Shown in pieces: positions 28,360-40,734 of a stretch of 64,000 nucleotides of DNA. The stretch's first letter is position 1; each line of letters opens with the position of its first letter. The notes below the pieces were generated by a model. It was given only the letters and a program-made list of their open reading frames with translations. It was not told the DNA's origin and did not search any database. This stretch comes from Lepidurus packardi (taxonomy: Eukaryota; Arthropoda; Branchiopoda; Notostraca; Triopsidae). The DNA lies in NCBI GenBank assembly GCA_023053545.1, contig JAKZAN010000191.1, positions 1 to 64,000 on the forward strand, read 5' to 3'. The position numbers and the translations under genes were made by a program.

Positions 28360-29336
28360 AATTAATATTAGGTAATTCCAACACTGAAGGTGGACTCGAA
28401 TCAATGGATGCGTCGAGATAAGCCTTGATCCGTGCAGGCCAAAAATTTAAAGATTGAAGTTCATCCAGATGAAGACCAGACATACAAATCCATTTCTACA
28501 AATCTCTATATTACGCTATCAAAGTTGTCCAGGTTCCTTGTTCTCCTCACTTGAGGTTTATCAGTACCACGTTTGGGTTTTCTTCCTTCCCCGTCTTCGC
28601 GTTCAGCTCTACTATACACTACTTGATCTACTGCGCCAACTCATTGTTTACCTTCCTCCAGACTTCGCACTCACGTATCATCGTTTAGTACTGAACGAAC
28701 ATGTCAGGCTGCTTAATTGCTTCTTGATAAGCCTTTGACTTTAGAGACAAGAAGTTCACCTTTGCACTATACTCTTCTATCTGTAGCTGCAGCTCCTGGA
28801 CCTTACGGGACTGTTCTTAATTCAGTTTGGTCGGAGGTTGCTTGAGTTTGTTGCTTTTTTCGCGGATATAGGTGATCTGTCCAGAAAGATACTGGTTGGA
28901 GGCCTGAAGCTGGCTGATTTCGATTTCTTGAGGGTTGGTTATGAGTGGCTGGTAGTTAGAACGGGACTTGGTCTTGAGGAGTAGATTAGCGTTAGGAGTG
29001 GAGATTGTATGATGAGAAGGCGAAAGGGAACTCACAGATGAAGTGCTGGAGATCTGGGGCTGAAGGGGCGTGTATCGTGAAATCTATTTTTGGAGTCTGC
29101 AGAATTCGGAATAATTCTAAACTACAACAAATTCAAGAGTTTTGAAAGACTCAGGAGTGTTGGGGGATCGTGAGTCGCGGTGGGCTCATCATGAGGGTAC
29201 TTACATTTTTGAAGTAGGCTTGGAGATTCATGAGTTGCTTTGTGTACTCAAAACCAGGCAGTGTTTGGGTTTCCCTTTCGAGGGATTTGAGGTGCTAGAG
29301 AGTGGCGAGTCTCTAGCGTTGTTCGTTCCTGTACAT
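28277..29336 (-). CDS. Coiled-coil protein
   Basis: Exons 29336-29205 and 29116-28277 (88-nt intron) give 324 codons. Starts MYRNEQRERLATLEHLKSLE; a Ser/Thr/Pro/Asn-rich middle is followed by a coiled coil (QLQASNQYLSGQITYIREK and KVQELQLQIEEYSAKVNFL). An upstream exon is possible because a splice-acceptor-like CAG precedes the first exon. Its last ~27 codons overlap the start of the GIDE gene in another frame; the real 3' end may differ by an unrecognised intron. Unknown function. Confidence 0.6.
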
Positions 29337-29540
29337 GGCTTCCAGGTTACTATGCTGTGTTAGGGTCCAATTATATTGCTTGATTAAGCATTATTGTTAT
29401 TTCCCACTAGGGTTGCGTTCACAGACCCTCTACCAATAAAAGGGGAACAATATTCTTAACTCCTGAAATAATTTAAAGTACCCAACCCCTACAGTTTTCT
29501 TCAATAGTTCGTTTTTAATTGGAAACGTATTCACTTCAGA

Positions 29541-30139
29541 TCATGAGAACGTCTTCTTAGTCATGATGTTGTAGAACTCTTCCTCCGACACCAACCCGTC
29601 GTTGTCTGCATCAGCACGCTCGATCATCTCGTTCAGTTCCGAGTCGTCGATAGTCTCTCCCAACTCCTTCGCCACTCTCCTCAGGTTCTTGATCGAAATG
29701 TAGCCTGTCTTCTCGTCGTCAAACAGGTTGAACACCTTGCGGATGTCTTCGCGAGAATCCTTGTCGGAGATACGGGCAGTCATCAGGTGGAGGAACTCCT
29801 AAAAATCGATCTGTCCGCTACCGTCGGCGTCAAGGTCGCTGATCATCTGGTAGATGGTCTGGTTCTTAGATTCGAAGCCGAGTGATGTCATGGCAGCCTT
29901 GAGCTCTGAATTCCTCGAACAGGTTCGGAAAAGAAGGTGTGGGGGTGGGTGTGAGGATAGAATTGGGTACCTTTGGGATCAATGGATCCTCCTCCGTCAG
30001 TGTCGAAGAGATCGAAGGCCTCCTTAATCTCAATGATTTCGTCTTCGGTGAGGCCGGGCCTCTCGTATGCTTTGGCGTTGAAGCCGGTCTTCTTGGGTGC
30101 GGGAGGGGCAGGAGCAGTGGTCTTGGCAGTTGTCCTCAT
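29541..30139 (-). CDS. Centrin
   Basis: Two exons (30139-29971, 29905-29541; 65-nt intron) encode 177 residues. A short Ala/Pro/Lys N-terminus is followed by four EF-hands: [39 protein letters not shown] and [14 protein letters not shown]. The order, [19 protein letters not shown]-type linker, and size are those of centrins, calcium-binding proteins of basal bodies and the contractile infraciliary network or, in peritrichs, possibly the spasmoneme (the EF-hand protein spasmin is a centrin relative). TAG at 29800-29802 (DFEEF) reads as Glu. Stop TGA; the final residues KKTFS lack the aromatic C-terminus of some centrins. Confidence 0.94.
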
Positions 30140-30683
30140 GTTGTTATAAAGTATGATTAGATGAGATAAAATGATTATGTAGGTACATTTGGATTCGTGC
30201 AATATTTCAATCGTCTGTTTTTGAAAATGATGTCTAGGCATAGTTTGAATGTGGATCTATTGTTAGAAGATAGTATCCAGAATCTGATTCGTCATCTTAA
30301 GAAGAACTCGAGCCGCAGACTGTTAGGAATGCACTCTTTAAATTTAAATAATTCTGCATCTCAATTAAACACATCCTCTACAGCCGTCACGGCCCCCACT
30401 CTTCTCCAGTCGCACTCGTGGGCACCGCATCCTCGATAAGATGCCCTGGCTTCCCCTGTTTGGGACGTGTGCAAGGTACCTTCTGCGACTGGGCAGGCTA
30501 GATGCACAATAACAGCCATCAGGATGCGCTAGTCCTAATTTTATGCACTAATATTTATTCTCTGCTCGGCTACATTATTCTTCCTACCAACTTTTCCATG
30601 AAGCTATCAAGATAATAACCTGCTCTTCTTTGCCACATTCTATAACATAGATTGCACTCTATAATCTGACCTCCATAAACTCA
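30140..30683. other. Intergenic between centrin and EF-hand/PH/kinase gene
   Basis: About 545 bp between two divergent genes. A + strand frame from ATG 30230 ([20 protein letters not shown]) is amphipathic for ~30 codons but then loses any protein-like character; I do not call it. Probably holds both promoters. Confidence 0.4.
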
Positions 30684-33131
30684 ATGTGCGGCTGCGTCTC
30701 CCAATCTTCCCACCCTCTCAGACTCCAATCCCACCACCAAAGCCCCAGTACCCAACCCAAAAACTATTCATCCTTACACATTTCCTGTCACCTTCATACT
30801 TAGTGGCCCAACTCGAGATCCATCTTGTCACTCTCATTTACCAAGACTTGGCTTTCCGCTCCAAAGACAACTATCTGACACGTGAGACCTTCAATACGTT
30901 CTTCCATCTTAATGGACTCTGGGGTGACACTGTATTCAAACGCTTTGACTACTCCAATAAAGGTCATTTGACGTTATAAGACTTTCTGACGGGGATCTAG
31001 AACCTAGTGAAAGGGACATTCTAGAGCCAGATACGGATGCTTTACGAATTCTACGCTAACTAGCAAGGGAACAGGCTGAGCTACAACCAGCTCCTCAAAA
31101 TGGTACACTTTAGATAAATAATATTGCAGCTGCCTTCTTTGGATTATCTCTTTTCGCGAATGAAGTTATTTTACTTTGCGATTGGAAGAATTCATATCAT
31201 AGCCTAGAGGAGGTTGTCCTTGACTGTCCAATCTTCTATAGTTCAGGCCGACTTCCTTCATATCAATATACATATTTCAGACTTACTAACCTATCTTTAA
31301 TAATCATGCTGAGTTTAGCTCTACAGCTACCCCAAAGACGAACTCAAGAGGATGCTTGATGACTAGGACTTCATCAGCAAACTCAATATCTACGAGCGCC
31401 AATACCACTTCGGCAACGATAGGCACATCCTCGAAGACAAAATTGTCTACGAACTCAACTCAGATCCAGACTAGCAACCTTCCTAAAACGGTATCGTGGA
31501 ATCGTCCCCATCACATTTCAACACTCTCAAAAGTATTAGCCACCGGGACGTGCTGAGAGACATCAACCTCACAAAAAATAGCCAAGCCTCCGAAGCAAAA
31601 CATAGTGACCAAAAGAAGACCGTCAAACCGAAGACAACCCACAGAGCCAGCATCGCCCATCTCTCTACCAACTTTCTACATCATCCCAACCGCAAAACAG
31701 CCAAGATTACCTCCAACCTGTCGGCAGTTGTTAGCAAATTCGCTCTCTACATCTTCAAGGAGTTTAAACTTAACAAAGACAAAGATTCCCTGTCCTATGA
31801 ACAATTCAAGTAGCTGATCCAAAAGCACAACAAAGTCTTCCTGTCGTACTTTTAAGGGTTCCATAGCTATGCCTGGAACTTAGACGACCAAGGTGTACCT
31901 CTTTTTAAGAAAATGACGGGTTGGATCTCGTCGGAGTTTGTTCTGCTGACCAAAGAGCGTAACCTGTAGCCCCGCTATCTACTGTATATCAAGAACACTC
32001 TGTTTGTTTTTAGGCGTCAAAAGGACAAAGTACCTTTGGAAATCAAAAACCTCGAAGGACTCTACTTATAGAACATTGAACACGAGGGGCTGAAAGGTTT
32101 TGTGCTGAAGCATAGAGATGGAGTGTATCCGGAGAACTGCTACATCCCCAAAAATCAGTAGCTATTCGAGTAGTGGAGCCGACATCTGAAGGAACTTCGC
32201 AAGTATCTAATCCACATCTTATCATTCTGCTTCTCACCATTCCTAAAATTATCATAGTAAATGCTCTATCGCAGACCTGTACCAGCTTAGCTAGAAAATC
32301 GGTGCCGGCAACTATTCCATCGTCTACAAAGGGACTTAAAAATAGACTCAGTGTCTTGTAGCTGTCAAAGTCGTTGAGAAATTCAAGCTATCCGTAGCCG
32401 AAAAAGAAGTTCTACGCAACGAATGCGCAATCCTAGAACTTTGCCATCATCCTTGTATAGCTCAGTACAAGTAGAAAATCGAGTCCAAGACCCATATCTA
32501 TCTAGTGACTGAACTCATCTAGCAAGGGGATCTTGATGACTATGTGCGAAAGAGTTCGTTTTTGGAAGAGTACGAAGCCAGTCACGTAGCCGGTCAGATT
32601 CTTGACGTCCTTATCTACCTCTCAAAGATGGGGGTGATCCACAGAGATCTTAAACCAGAGAACATTTTGGTCAAGCTGAGCAAGAATAATAAAGAGATTG
32701 AGAGAATCAAAGTCATTGACTTCGGATTTGCTGTCTTCAAGGACACTCTCACGACTCTACCCTCTCATAATAAATTTGTGGGTACCCCGAATTTCATCGC
32801 TCCTGAAATACTCAACTCTGAAGAGACGTACACCGAAAAGGTAGATATGTTCAGCTTAGGCTCCATTGTGTATTATATGCTCAGCGGTAGATATGCCTTT
32901 GACAGTGAGTTTTGCGAGTAGATTAACAAACTGAACGCCTAGTGTGTTTACTCGATTGATGATGGGCACTGGTACAACGTCTCAGCAGAGGCTAAAGATT
33001 TCATATCGCGACTAATGTCGAAGAAAGAAGATAGGATGGGAGCCGAGGAGGCTATGAAGCATCCTTGGATAAGGAAGCAGGACAGTCTCAGATAATACAT
33101 AGGGAAAAATAAAAAGAAGAAATACCTTTGA
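30684..33131 (+). CDS. EF-hand/PH-domain/protein kinase (CDPK7-like)
   Basis: Four exons (30684-30747, 30804-31102, 31319-32202, 32258-33131; introns 56, 216 and 55 nt) sum to 707 codons. Start MCGCVSQSS suggests palmitoylation. Residues ~25-120 are EF-hand-like with weak ligands (FKRFDYSNKGHLTLEDF). A basic linker and another EF-like segment (FKLNKDKDSLSYEQFK) follow. Residues ~330-430 form a PH-type domain (KMTGWISSEFVLLTKERN, RYLLYIKNTLFVFRRQKD, closing LFEEWSRHLKELR). Then a kinase: IGAGNYSIVYKG, AVKVVEKFK, VIHRDLKPENILVK, IDFGFAVFK, GTPNFIAPEIL, HPWIRK. This EF-hand/PH/kinase order resembles apicomplexan CDPK7 rather than canonical CDPKs (kinase first). Ca2+ and phosphoinositide control is inferred. 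Confidence 0.88.
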
Positions 33132-33204
33132 AGAACTGATTAATTTTTCCTAAGACACTCCACAACTGACCTATTCATTCACTCTGAAATCAATCTTCAT
33201 ACCA

Positions 33205-34137
33205 TCACTTACTTCCCTTCAATCCTTACAATTTACCGATAATTTATGTTACCAAAGCTTTAGCTTCGGTCAACCTCCTGTCGTTTGCCTCCTCTCCCTC
33301 CATCACAGGCAGCATCCTCGAATAGCGGTTCAAGATGTCAAAGCCCACATTCGACTGCAGTTTTCGAAGACAAATCGGACAGAGTTCGTACGGTTTCCGC
33401 ATACTCTCTTAAAGGTGGTTTGTCCCATTCATGACACAGTTGTAATAGATGCAGTGTCTCATCCCAAACATGTGTCCGATCTCGTGCACCATCACCTTTG
33501 CAGCACGGAAGAAAATTTTGCCGTAGTCTGTCTCATACGATCCTTTTTCAAAAAATCTTTCCTAATATCGTGCGAAAGAGAACACGCCAGTTCGATTTCT
33601 GATACTAGCAAGTCCGAAAACATAGTTCCACTCATCTCTGGGGTAGAGATCTGATAATGTAATGCCGATCAAACAGAACGCATCTGCAGGCAACTTCGAC
33701 TCCAGCTCTCGCAGAATTTGTGTTGCGTGGAATTGAATTTTACCAGTATACCCATTTGTCCTATGGGCCACATTTTTCATTTTTCTGATCTCAAGGGGCT
33801 TCAGGGTTTTGAGGGTCACAGTGTCATAGAAAGCCTCGCAATATGTTTGCAGCCTTTGAAGAAAGCTAGCAGGAATAGCGCTCTAAAGCGGAAGAATATA
33901 GATTGTGTTCCTCTTTGCATCAACATGGTTGTACATTTGACTTTTGTAGACATCGTATGTTTGACCTTCCTCCTCATGTTCCCAGAGCCAGTCTGAAGGG
34001 GAAGGCTTGGTGATGGGTTCGAAAAAAGGTGTAATTGCTTCAAGCGACCTGCGGACTTTGTCAGGAGCGCCTATCAGAGAGCCGAGACCTTGTTTGCGGG
34101 TGTATGTGTTGGGCACGTTGAAATGTGACTTCTGCAT
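33205..34137 (-). CDS. AMZ: Archaemetzincin zinc metalloprotease
   Basis: A single exon of 311 codons. The zinc site HEIGHMFGMRHC is followed at the right spacing by YNCVMNGTNHLEESMRKP and LCPICLRKLQ, the four-Cys signature unique to archaemetzincins. Upstream, CLIGITLSDLYPRDEWNYVF precedes FGLAS. The first Glu of HLEES is TAA 33409-33411; other family members have Glu there. Archaemetzincins are aminopeptidase-like metzincins of unclear physiological substrates. No signal peptide, so probably cytosolic. Length 310 aa fits AMZ2-type proteins. Confidence 0.93.
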
Positions 34138-34374
34138 GGGGATTCGATAATGATATTATGATAAAGTGTAGTATATGCATCGGTAATGAAGGGTATGATT
34201 CAGTCGATTATGAATTAAAATGGACGTAGATTACTTCAGTTTTTAAGAAACAAAGGTCAGAACAGAAGATTAAAGCCTAGAACAAACCGAAAGGCTGACA
34301 TCCTTATCCTCCAAACCACAAAATATGCAGAAGGCACACCTCTCATCTTAATAATACACGGACACCCAGTTTTC

Positions 34375-35420
34375 TCAATGTTGCCCTCCATTCGCCAGCT
34401 TCTCCTTCTATTCTGCTCCTTCTCCCCAAACTCCCTTTTCGTCTTCCTCATCATCATCTCCTCTGTCATGCCCCTTTTCCCTAGAATAATCCTATTCATG
34501 CTCTTTCGCTTCTTCCACGCCCTCCTCATCCCCCTCTAATTATTCGTGCTGGTCTCTTTAGTTATGATGGTGGCGCATCTACTTTCGCCCCAAAATCACT
34601 CCATTCGAACCGTAAGGTTCATAGACTCCTTCATCTCCTCCGAACTTGGTTGGCTGTTCTATCGGAGACTCTGAAGGCAGGTTACTGTCATCCAAAGACA
34701 TAGTCTTGACCTTCTTCTTCCTACGATTCTCTTCTAGCATTGGTGATATGTTGAGCTTCTTGGGTTTCTTTTTAACTTCCAGAGGGTATTCAGACTTGGG
34801 GGTAATGGCTGGACTGGCAACATAATGGACAACGATTTCCTCTTCACGTTTCTTGTCTGGAACCGTAGCATTAAGAAGTCTCCTTTATTGAAAGAATTCA
34901 AACATGTCCTGTATGACATTTTCTGGCTGCTCGAGTTCTGGTAGGTCAACCTTGATGCTAGTATAGACTAAAATTCACACTTTCCCGGAAATTTAAATAA
35001 GAAAATGATGTTTTACACTGGGCAAGACTATCTTGGGTGATACCGGGTATTTGGAAGTACTTCGCTAGACTATAGACTCATAAAATGCTGTCAACATCGG
35101 TCGAAATTACTTGAGTACAAGAGCACAGACGGTATCTCTCTACTGGGTGGTTCTCAGCTGGATCTGCTGGATTTATTGTTCGAGTCTGCAGATGTGGTCC
35201 AACATTGGAATCGTGACTTCAGTCCTGCCTGCCGACATTTGAAAGTTAGAAGATGTGGTTGGTTATTGATTATACATTCGGGGTAGTCTCGGTAGATGTT
35301 GAGTTCTTTTCTTGGGGGGAAAGCGATATCAAGGTTGGGGTCATTGGTTTTGCGTTTGTCTTTGGGCTGCTTCTTGATTTTTTTGGGGACTTCGGGATCG
35401 TACTTGGGCTTAGATGCCAT
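34375..35420 (-). CDS. Charged protein, acidic C-terminus, unknown
   Basis: Four exons (35420-35276, 35228-35111, 35069-35019, 34957-34375; introns 47, 41, 61 nt) join in phase to 299 codons. Start MASKPKYDPEVPKKIKKQPK (basic), a central RTEVTIPMLDHICRLEQEIQ and NLAKYFQIPGITQDSL, then VIQDMFEFFQERRLLNATVP, and a final run of Asp/Glu/His. The N-terminal basic and C-terminal acidic split suggests a nuclear or nucleic-acid-associated protein, but this is inference; no family recognised. The exact phasing of three small introns supports the model. Confidence 0.7.
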
Positions 35421-35783
35421 GGTTTTTAAGAAGTTGAAGAGGAGTGGAAAAACGAGGCAAAACTTGACAAAATATTTTATGTTTTTTAAAGAGCTAGTCA
35501 ATACATAGGGGCTTGTGTTTTTGGAATTTTTGTTATTGTTGCGATTCTTTCTTTCCCTCAATTTAGATCGTAAATATGGATATCTTGCAGATAGGGGCTA
35601 AGCCGAGCATTTATCTGTCATGTCAGTTTGGACAGGCAGTAATTCAAGAAGGTATTGGGTACTAGTCACGAATATGTTCAAGGCTCATACTCATTAAAAT
35701 CTAAAAAATACCTCTATCGCTAATCTCGAAAGAGTCAATAAACACAAACATAGCCACAAGTCACACTCAAGACCAATCACATT

Positions 35784-37622
35784 ATGGACCAAATAAAACT
35801 GTAGCCCGACCATAAAAAACACAATAAGAACACGAAGGAGCCAGACCCCAAGGACAAAAAGACTATCGACTCCACCAAGCCCCTCGATAAAACTACCAAG
35901 CCAGAACCTAGCCCCAGCACTAAACCCGATCCAAGCAAACTCCAGAATAATAAACCACAGCCACAGCCACAGCTGCAGCCACAAAAACAGCTTCCAACTC
36001 TCAATAAACAACAACAACAGCAACCGAGTCAATTAGACCCTAAGGCTACAAAAAACCCTACGAATAATGCTGCCAACAGCAATCCTGTTCCAAAAGGTAA
36101 AAATTAAGATCCCAAAAGAGCTAACCCCCAGCAACTACAAAATAACACAAACCCCCAGCAACTACAAAAGCAGCAAAGTAATCCTAAGCTTGATTCCACT
36201 AAAAACAACACTGCAAAGAATAGTCCTAGCAAACAGCCTCCTGCGACTGATAAAGTCACCAAGAAGGATATGAGTGCCTTGAACAACATTTAGTACTCGA
36301 AAAAGAGCATTGCTTCTAATCTGAGATAGCTGCTTAACCAGTATAATGAGCTGAGCAATAATGAGTTCATTCTGGGTGGCACTGGACGCGATGCTGTCAA
36401 AGAGCAGAAAATTAAGTAATTTCTAGAAGTGTTACAGCAAGAGAAAAAGTAACGTCGCATCAAGATAAGGAGACTCAGGAAGTAGGAATAGGAAATGCGA
36501 AGGAGCAAGGAGGAGCACGAGGTCAAGTTCGAGAAGGAAGTCGAGCAAAAAGAACGCAAAAAATCAGTCTAATAACGGCTCAAGCGTAAGCTCCAAGAAA
36601 TCAAGCATAACCAAGAAGAGAGAGCGAAGGAGAAAGAACGGTGGGAGGAATTCTACAAGCAGTTTAAGAATGAGAAGCCTGTGTTTCTCTTGAAGTTAGA
36701 AGAGGAGAAAGAAAAGGAGCGGCGCGAGCAGTAGGAGCTGGAGGAGAAGCTAGCACATATTCGCAGCAAGTACAAACCTCTGGATTCGAAGGATTTCGAG
36801 GAACACGAGGCCAAGTACGAGGAAGCTCGGGAGGAGCTGACAAAGAAGAAAGAGTTTGAAAAGGCCATGTACATGCGAGAAATTCAGAAGGAGAATGAGA
36901 AACTGGATTCGTTATGGCGGGGCAAAGGCCATAAGTACTTATAACTGTAGGAGCAGTAAAGGATCGAGAAGCAAAAAGAACCGGCGACGAAGTTACAGAA
37001 GATCCGCTAGTACGAAAAAATGGTGAGGATGAACTTATTGCCGAAAACATCACGCAGACGCGAACTCAGCAGGGAGAGTCTAGACTTGGGCGAGGAAGTC
37101 AAATCAGAGACAAGCGAGACCAAGAAGCGTCGACGCTACAGGTTTATCAACGGCATCTCTCTCGGGGAGGTCATCGAGGTTGCTCCGCCCAAGAGGACTG
37201 AAGCAGAGGCACGCCAGCTTGGCAACCAATATCTCCACATGCTTCGCAGTCTCCCTAAGAAACCCAAGCATCAGCGCTCAGATAGTTCGGAGGAGTCAGA
37301 ATTAGCGACGCCCAAAATATTGGTAAACAAGCAACCAATTTAGAGGTACATCCGAGACAAAAACCCATTATACGATTCGGCAAAGCGAAGGAGATTATCA
37401 GTGCAACTACCAGCTGACGCGACCAAGTAGCAAGTGGAGTCTATCCTTTCGAAGCTGAAGTCACAGGACAGAAAAATTCTAGACGAAGAAAAGGTGCTGA
37501 AGTTCCAGAACCTGCCGAGCATCGTGGATTACCACGAGAAGCAAAAACATATCACTGACAGAATAGTAGACAACATCGAACTCAAAATCAATATTTTGAG
37601 CAAGATGACACCCTCCAACTGA
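35784..37622 (+). CDS. Lys/Glu-rich coiled-coil protein
   Basis: A single exon of 613 codons, stop TGA 37620-37622, with about 24 TAG/TAA codons. The first ~165 residues are Lys/Pro/Asn/Gln-rich and disordered, with many CAA/CAG Gln codons, so the reassigned codons are not needed for Gln. Then a highly charged helix with R-R-L-R-K followed by repeated Glu and KERWEEFYKQFKNEKPVFLL. C-terminal part has GISLGEVIEVAPPKR and SLPKKPKHQRSDSSEESE. Similar in style to ciliary or RNA-processing scaffold proteins; no family name justified. Confidence 0.78.
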
Positions 37623-37758
37623 AGGTCGCCGAAGGACGGTGCCAGCATTTAATATAGACCCTGCACGATCGCACAAACTCATTTATTAGATCATTGACAA
37701 CTATATAAAATAGGATTGGATCGCAGAGGAATTACACTCTGCCTTTTCGATCGCACGA

Positions 37759-39108
37759 TCACCAGCCGTTGTCCTGGGGAGTAGCCGCACGGCTGCTATT
37801 CTTCTCGATTTTGTCGTGAATGAACCCCATTAACGACTACTGGTTCTTGTTGAGGTTCTTCAGATCGTCATCCAGACACTGGAATTCCCGGCTCATTTCT
37901 TAGTAAACATCATCCTCCTCGCAAATTGACTTGATCTCTTTGTTAATGTTGTTGAAGGTCTTCTTCAGTTTTTTGTACTTACGCTCGTACTGTTGTTGCT
38001 CCAACGGCGTCATCAGGATGGTTCCTTTGCCTCTTTTGTGTCTGTAGACGAACTGGATAAGACTTGCTCCAGCTTACCTGAGAGCCTGTTTCTTTTCCAA
38101 TTTTTTGACCAGCGAAAGAACCTTTAATTATCGCTGCTACATCTGGAATGTATTAGTGAGGACAACCACCATGATCGAGACGATAAAGATACCCCAAATA
38201 ACCAGCACAATACAGATTATCCGACCGAAAAGAGTGCGAGGATAGTATTCACCGTAGCCCACCGTCGTCATTGTAATGATAGTCAGCCAGATCGAGTTGG
38301 ACAGGTACTCGAACTGGTAGTTGAGGCTGATCAAGTTAGGGTCTAGTTTCACCAGCTCACGCTCGCACACTCTGATCGCAAAGCTGAACAGGAAAATACT
38401 CGTGAAGAAAGCTGAGCCAATGAGCTGGGTCGGATAGTCCTTGAACATGCATTTAAGAGCAAACATGAAGTCTGCCTTGCAGAGGTACATTTTGGACAGC
38501 CGATTAGATCGAGGGTTCATGTATTCGGTATTGTTCATGAGGGAGCGCAAAACAGTGTAGAGCCGAAGAAGACTCAGTAAGGTTAGCAGATAGTTGTATT
38601 TAAAAGAGTAAGTGACTTGGTCTTTATAGTCGGCGGTCTAAAAGAACATATCGTTGATAAGAGGGTAGGGCTGAAGCAGCAGGATGAAGATTTAAAAAGC
38701 CAGCGAAAGAGAACGCGAGCGCGTCATCTAGCTTTTGAAGACGTTCTTCTGGTAGTACTCAAGGTCCAGTTTGGCATACTCTCGGAACACACTCATGGGT
38801 ATTTCGATGCAGGTACAACCGAAGATCAGGTAGAGGATGACGTTGACGAGACTGGTGTACTTATTAGTAGTGTTGATGAAGTCGAACTCGTAGTAGATGA
38901 TGAGGAGGCTCAGATTGATGATCATGATTCGATTGAGGCTGGACTCGAGACTGATGAAGCGTTAATAATATAGTTTGGTAGTTCTACCGTTCTCCATGAT
39001 GTTCTGCTCCTTTGGAGGGTCAGGGAACGTGAAGGTAGGAACCTCAGACTGAGAAGAATCGATGGGGTCCTGGTCAGGAGAAGAGTCGTCCTTTTGTTTG
39101 ACTTCCAT
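37759..39108 (-). CDS. Potassium channel, six-TM, SK-like
   Basis: A single exon of 450 codons. Hydrophobic segments include NLSLLIIYYEF, LVNVILYLIFGCTCI, IFILLLQPYPL, YNYLLTLLSLLRLYTVLRS, LIGSAFFTSIFLFSFAI and IICIVLVIWGIFIVSIMVV. The pore helix and filter read SIWLTIITMTTVGYGEYYPR (TVGYG, K+ selective). The S4 equivalent is poor in Arg. After S6 comes KVLSLVKKLEKKQALREAGA then LIQFVYRHKR, recalling the calmodulin-binding region of small-conductance Ca2+-activated channels, and a coiled tail. Ca2+/calmodulin gating is an inference. Ciliates have many such channels controlling membrane excitability and contraction. Confidence 0.88.
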
Positions 39109-39439
39109 TGTGAAGAGTAATTTAATATTTGTAATTCTATGGTTTTTCTATTCTGGAGAAAAGTTTCTATGAATGATAACACACAAGGGGGCAACTTAGA
39201 TAACTGAGTAAAGCCTCAGGTAATATCAACGTGTTTTAGGGTGCTGCAAGAAGAGGTACCACTTCGTAGGGCAGAATAACATTTCAAGGTCTGCCCAGCA
39301 ATTAATTTCCAAAACAATAATGAACCGGATAAGAAGTCTAGAAGCGAGTCCCATAGAACCTACATAAATTCTTGTTTGCTCGAACTAGATAATATTTCAT
39401 GCCTTGCCCAATTTATCACACGCCCCTTACTGCATTCCC
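39109..39439. other. Intergenic, no gene seen
   Basis: About 330 bp between the K+ channel start and the stop of the next minus-strand gene; no plausible frame. Likely channel promoter. Confidence 0.4.
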
Positions 39440-40374
39440 TCAGCAAACAGAAGAAAAGCATAATGACTCTTTCCTTTTCTTCTTCTATTCGGGTAGTGTC
39501 TATTTTTGACGCTGCCCCAAGTTCATGTTACTACTGATGCTCTCGCCTGCTACCTTTCCCTCTTCTTCTTACTTTGCCCTCCCCTAGACTCTCTCCGTCC
39601 CCTTCATACTGCTTCTTTTCGCAAGAGGTGCTTCAGTCTTTTTCGGCTCTCTGCGAACGACAGAGTTCACATTTTTTATTTGGATAGTTATGGAATCGAC
39701 TCTTGTCTCTAGGAGCTTCTGTTCATGATCGAGACTCGGCATATCCATCTTAGCACGACCATTCCGTTTGGAAAGTCGGAGGATATAGTGTAATACGTTC
39801 AAACTCAACTCCATTCCGAGAACTTCGAAATTCTCAGTGTTTAACCGAACTAGGGCTTTTCGCACTCCGTCTGACACAGAATCTTCGATGGATATAAGGA
39901 GCTGAGTCTTAGGAAGAGGGAGGCTAGCGAACTCGGGAAGGGCGTCAGTCTCCAGATAGAATGTGAGTATCTTGGAGGTTTGAGGGATCGACGAAGTGGT
40001 CTTGTAGAAATTAGAGTTGCTTTCGGGTTTGGGGGAATTGAGACGTAGTGTAGATGTCAACTTAGAACCTCCTGGCAGTTGTGGCTGTGAGGATATCTCT
40101 GCGTCTGTGTGGTTGGGGATGAGGATGTTTTGTGAGAACGAGTCCTGACTAGATGTGTGATGGGTGGAAGGGGTACCTGGGGATATCTGTTCCTGGCGGA
40201 TCGGTAGCGATTCTATTTGTTATTTGCTGTGGGGGAGCCTGAGTTTGTGAAGAACGTGGTTATTGTGGAGGGGTTACCTTGACTGCTGCTGGAGTCAGAC
40301 GAATCCTACATTAATGGGTGTTGCTGGTCTGAGTATATAATGTTAATATTCTGGCACTTTTAAATTTTGGCCAT
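39440..40374 (-). CDS. Unknown protein, Ser-rich N-terminus
   Basis: Two exons (40374-40177, 40144-39440; 32-nt intron) join to 301 codons. The N-terminus MAKIEKCQNINIIYSDQQHP leads into an acidic/Ser stretch; the folded part has SKILTFYLETDALPEFASLP, KTQLLISIEDSVSDGVRKAL and GMELSLNVLHYILRLSKRNG; the tail is basic. The pattern of alternating strands and helices suggests a small globular domain, not recognised. Internal TAA/TAG read as Glu. The 32-nt intron is among the shortest in the window. Confidence 0.6.
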
Positions 40375-40734
40375 GTTCCTCACGGTTTCTTAGGTGTGAT
40401 ACCCAGCTGCGAATATAGGATGCACTCAGATAAAGAAAAACCCTGGGGCCTTGGATGTTTGGCTGGATTCGATAGGGAAGAAAAGGGCAGAAACAGAAAA
40501 GTATGGATGCCCAGCGAATTGAACAGGAGGTATGTGGCAAATAAATGGGTGGGAACACCACGGGTCCGGAACTATGCTGGACGAGGGATTCAACAACCCT
40601 GCAGTATCCTATCAAAGGCACAGCAAGAAGGTTCCCAAAATAAATATTAGCAATTAATTAATTAATATTTATTCCTTGCTATTATAATATAAAGAATAAT
40701 CATTCTTGTTCCTCAAATACCAACCTAAAACACA
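40375..40734. other. Divergent promoter region upstream of RPS7
   Basis: About 360 bp between the unknown minus-strand gene and RPS7. A + frame (40396-40650) includes GFDREEKGRNRKVWMPSELN but its only start is GTG and it has no family match; not called. AT-rich tract 40645-40700 precedes the RPS7 ATG. Confidence 0.4.

Noticed and set aside
30230-30540. Plus-strand [23 protein letters not shown]
   Set aside because: Helix-like at first, but then turns into low-information sequence with no conserved end; overlaps the promoter region of centrin.
40396-40650. Plus-strand ORF between the unknown minus-strand gene and RPS7
   Set aside because: Begins with GTG, no family pattern, and lies where the two promoters are expected.
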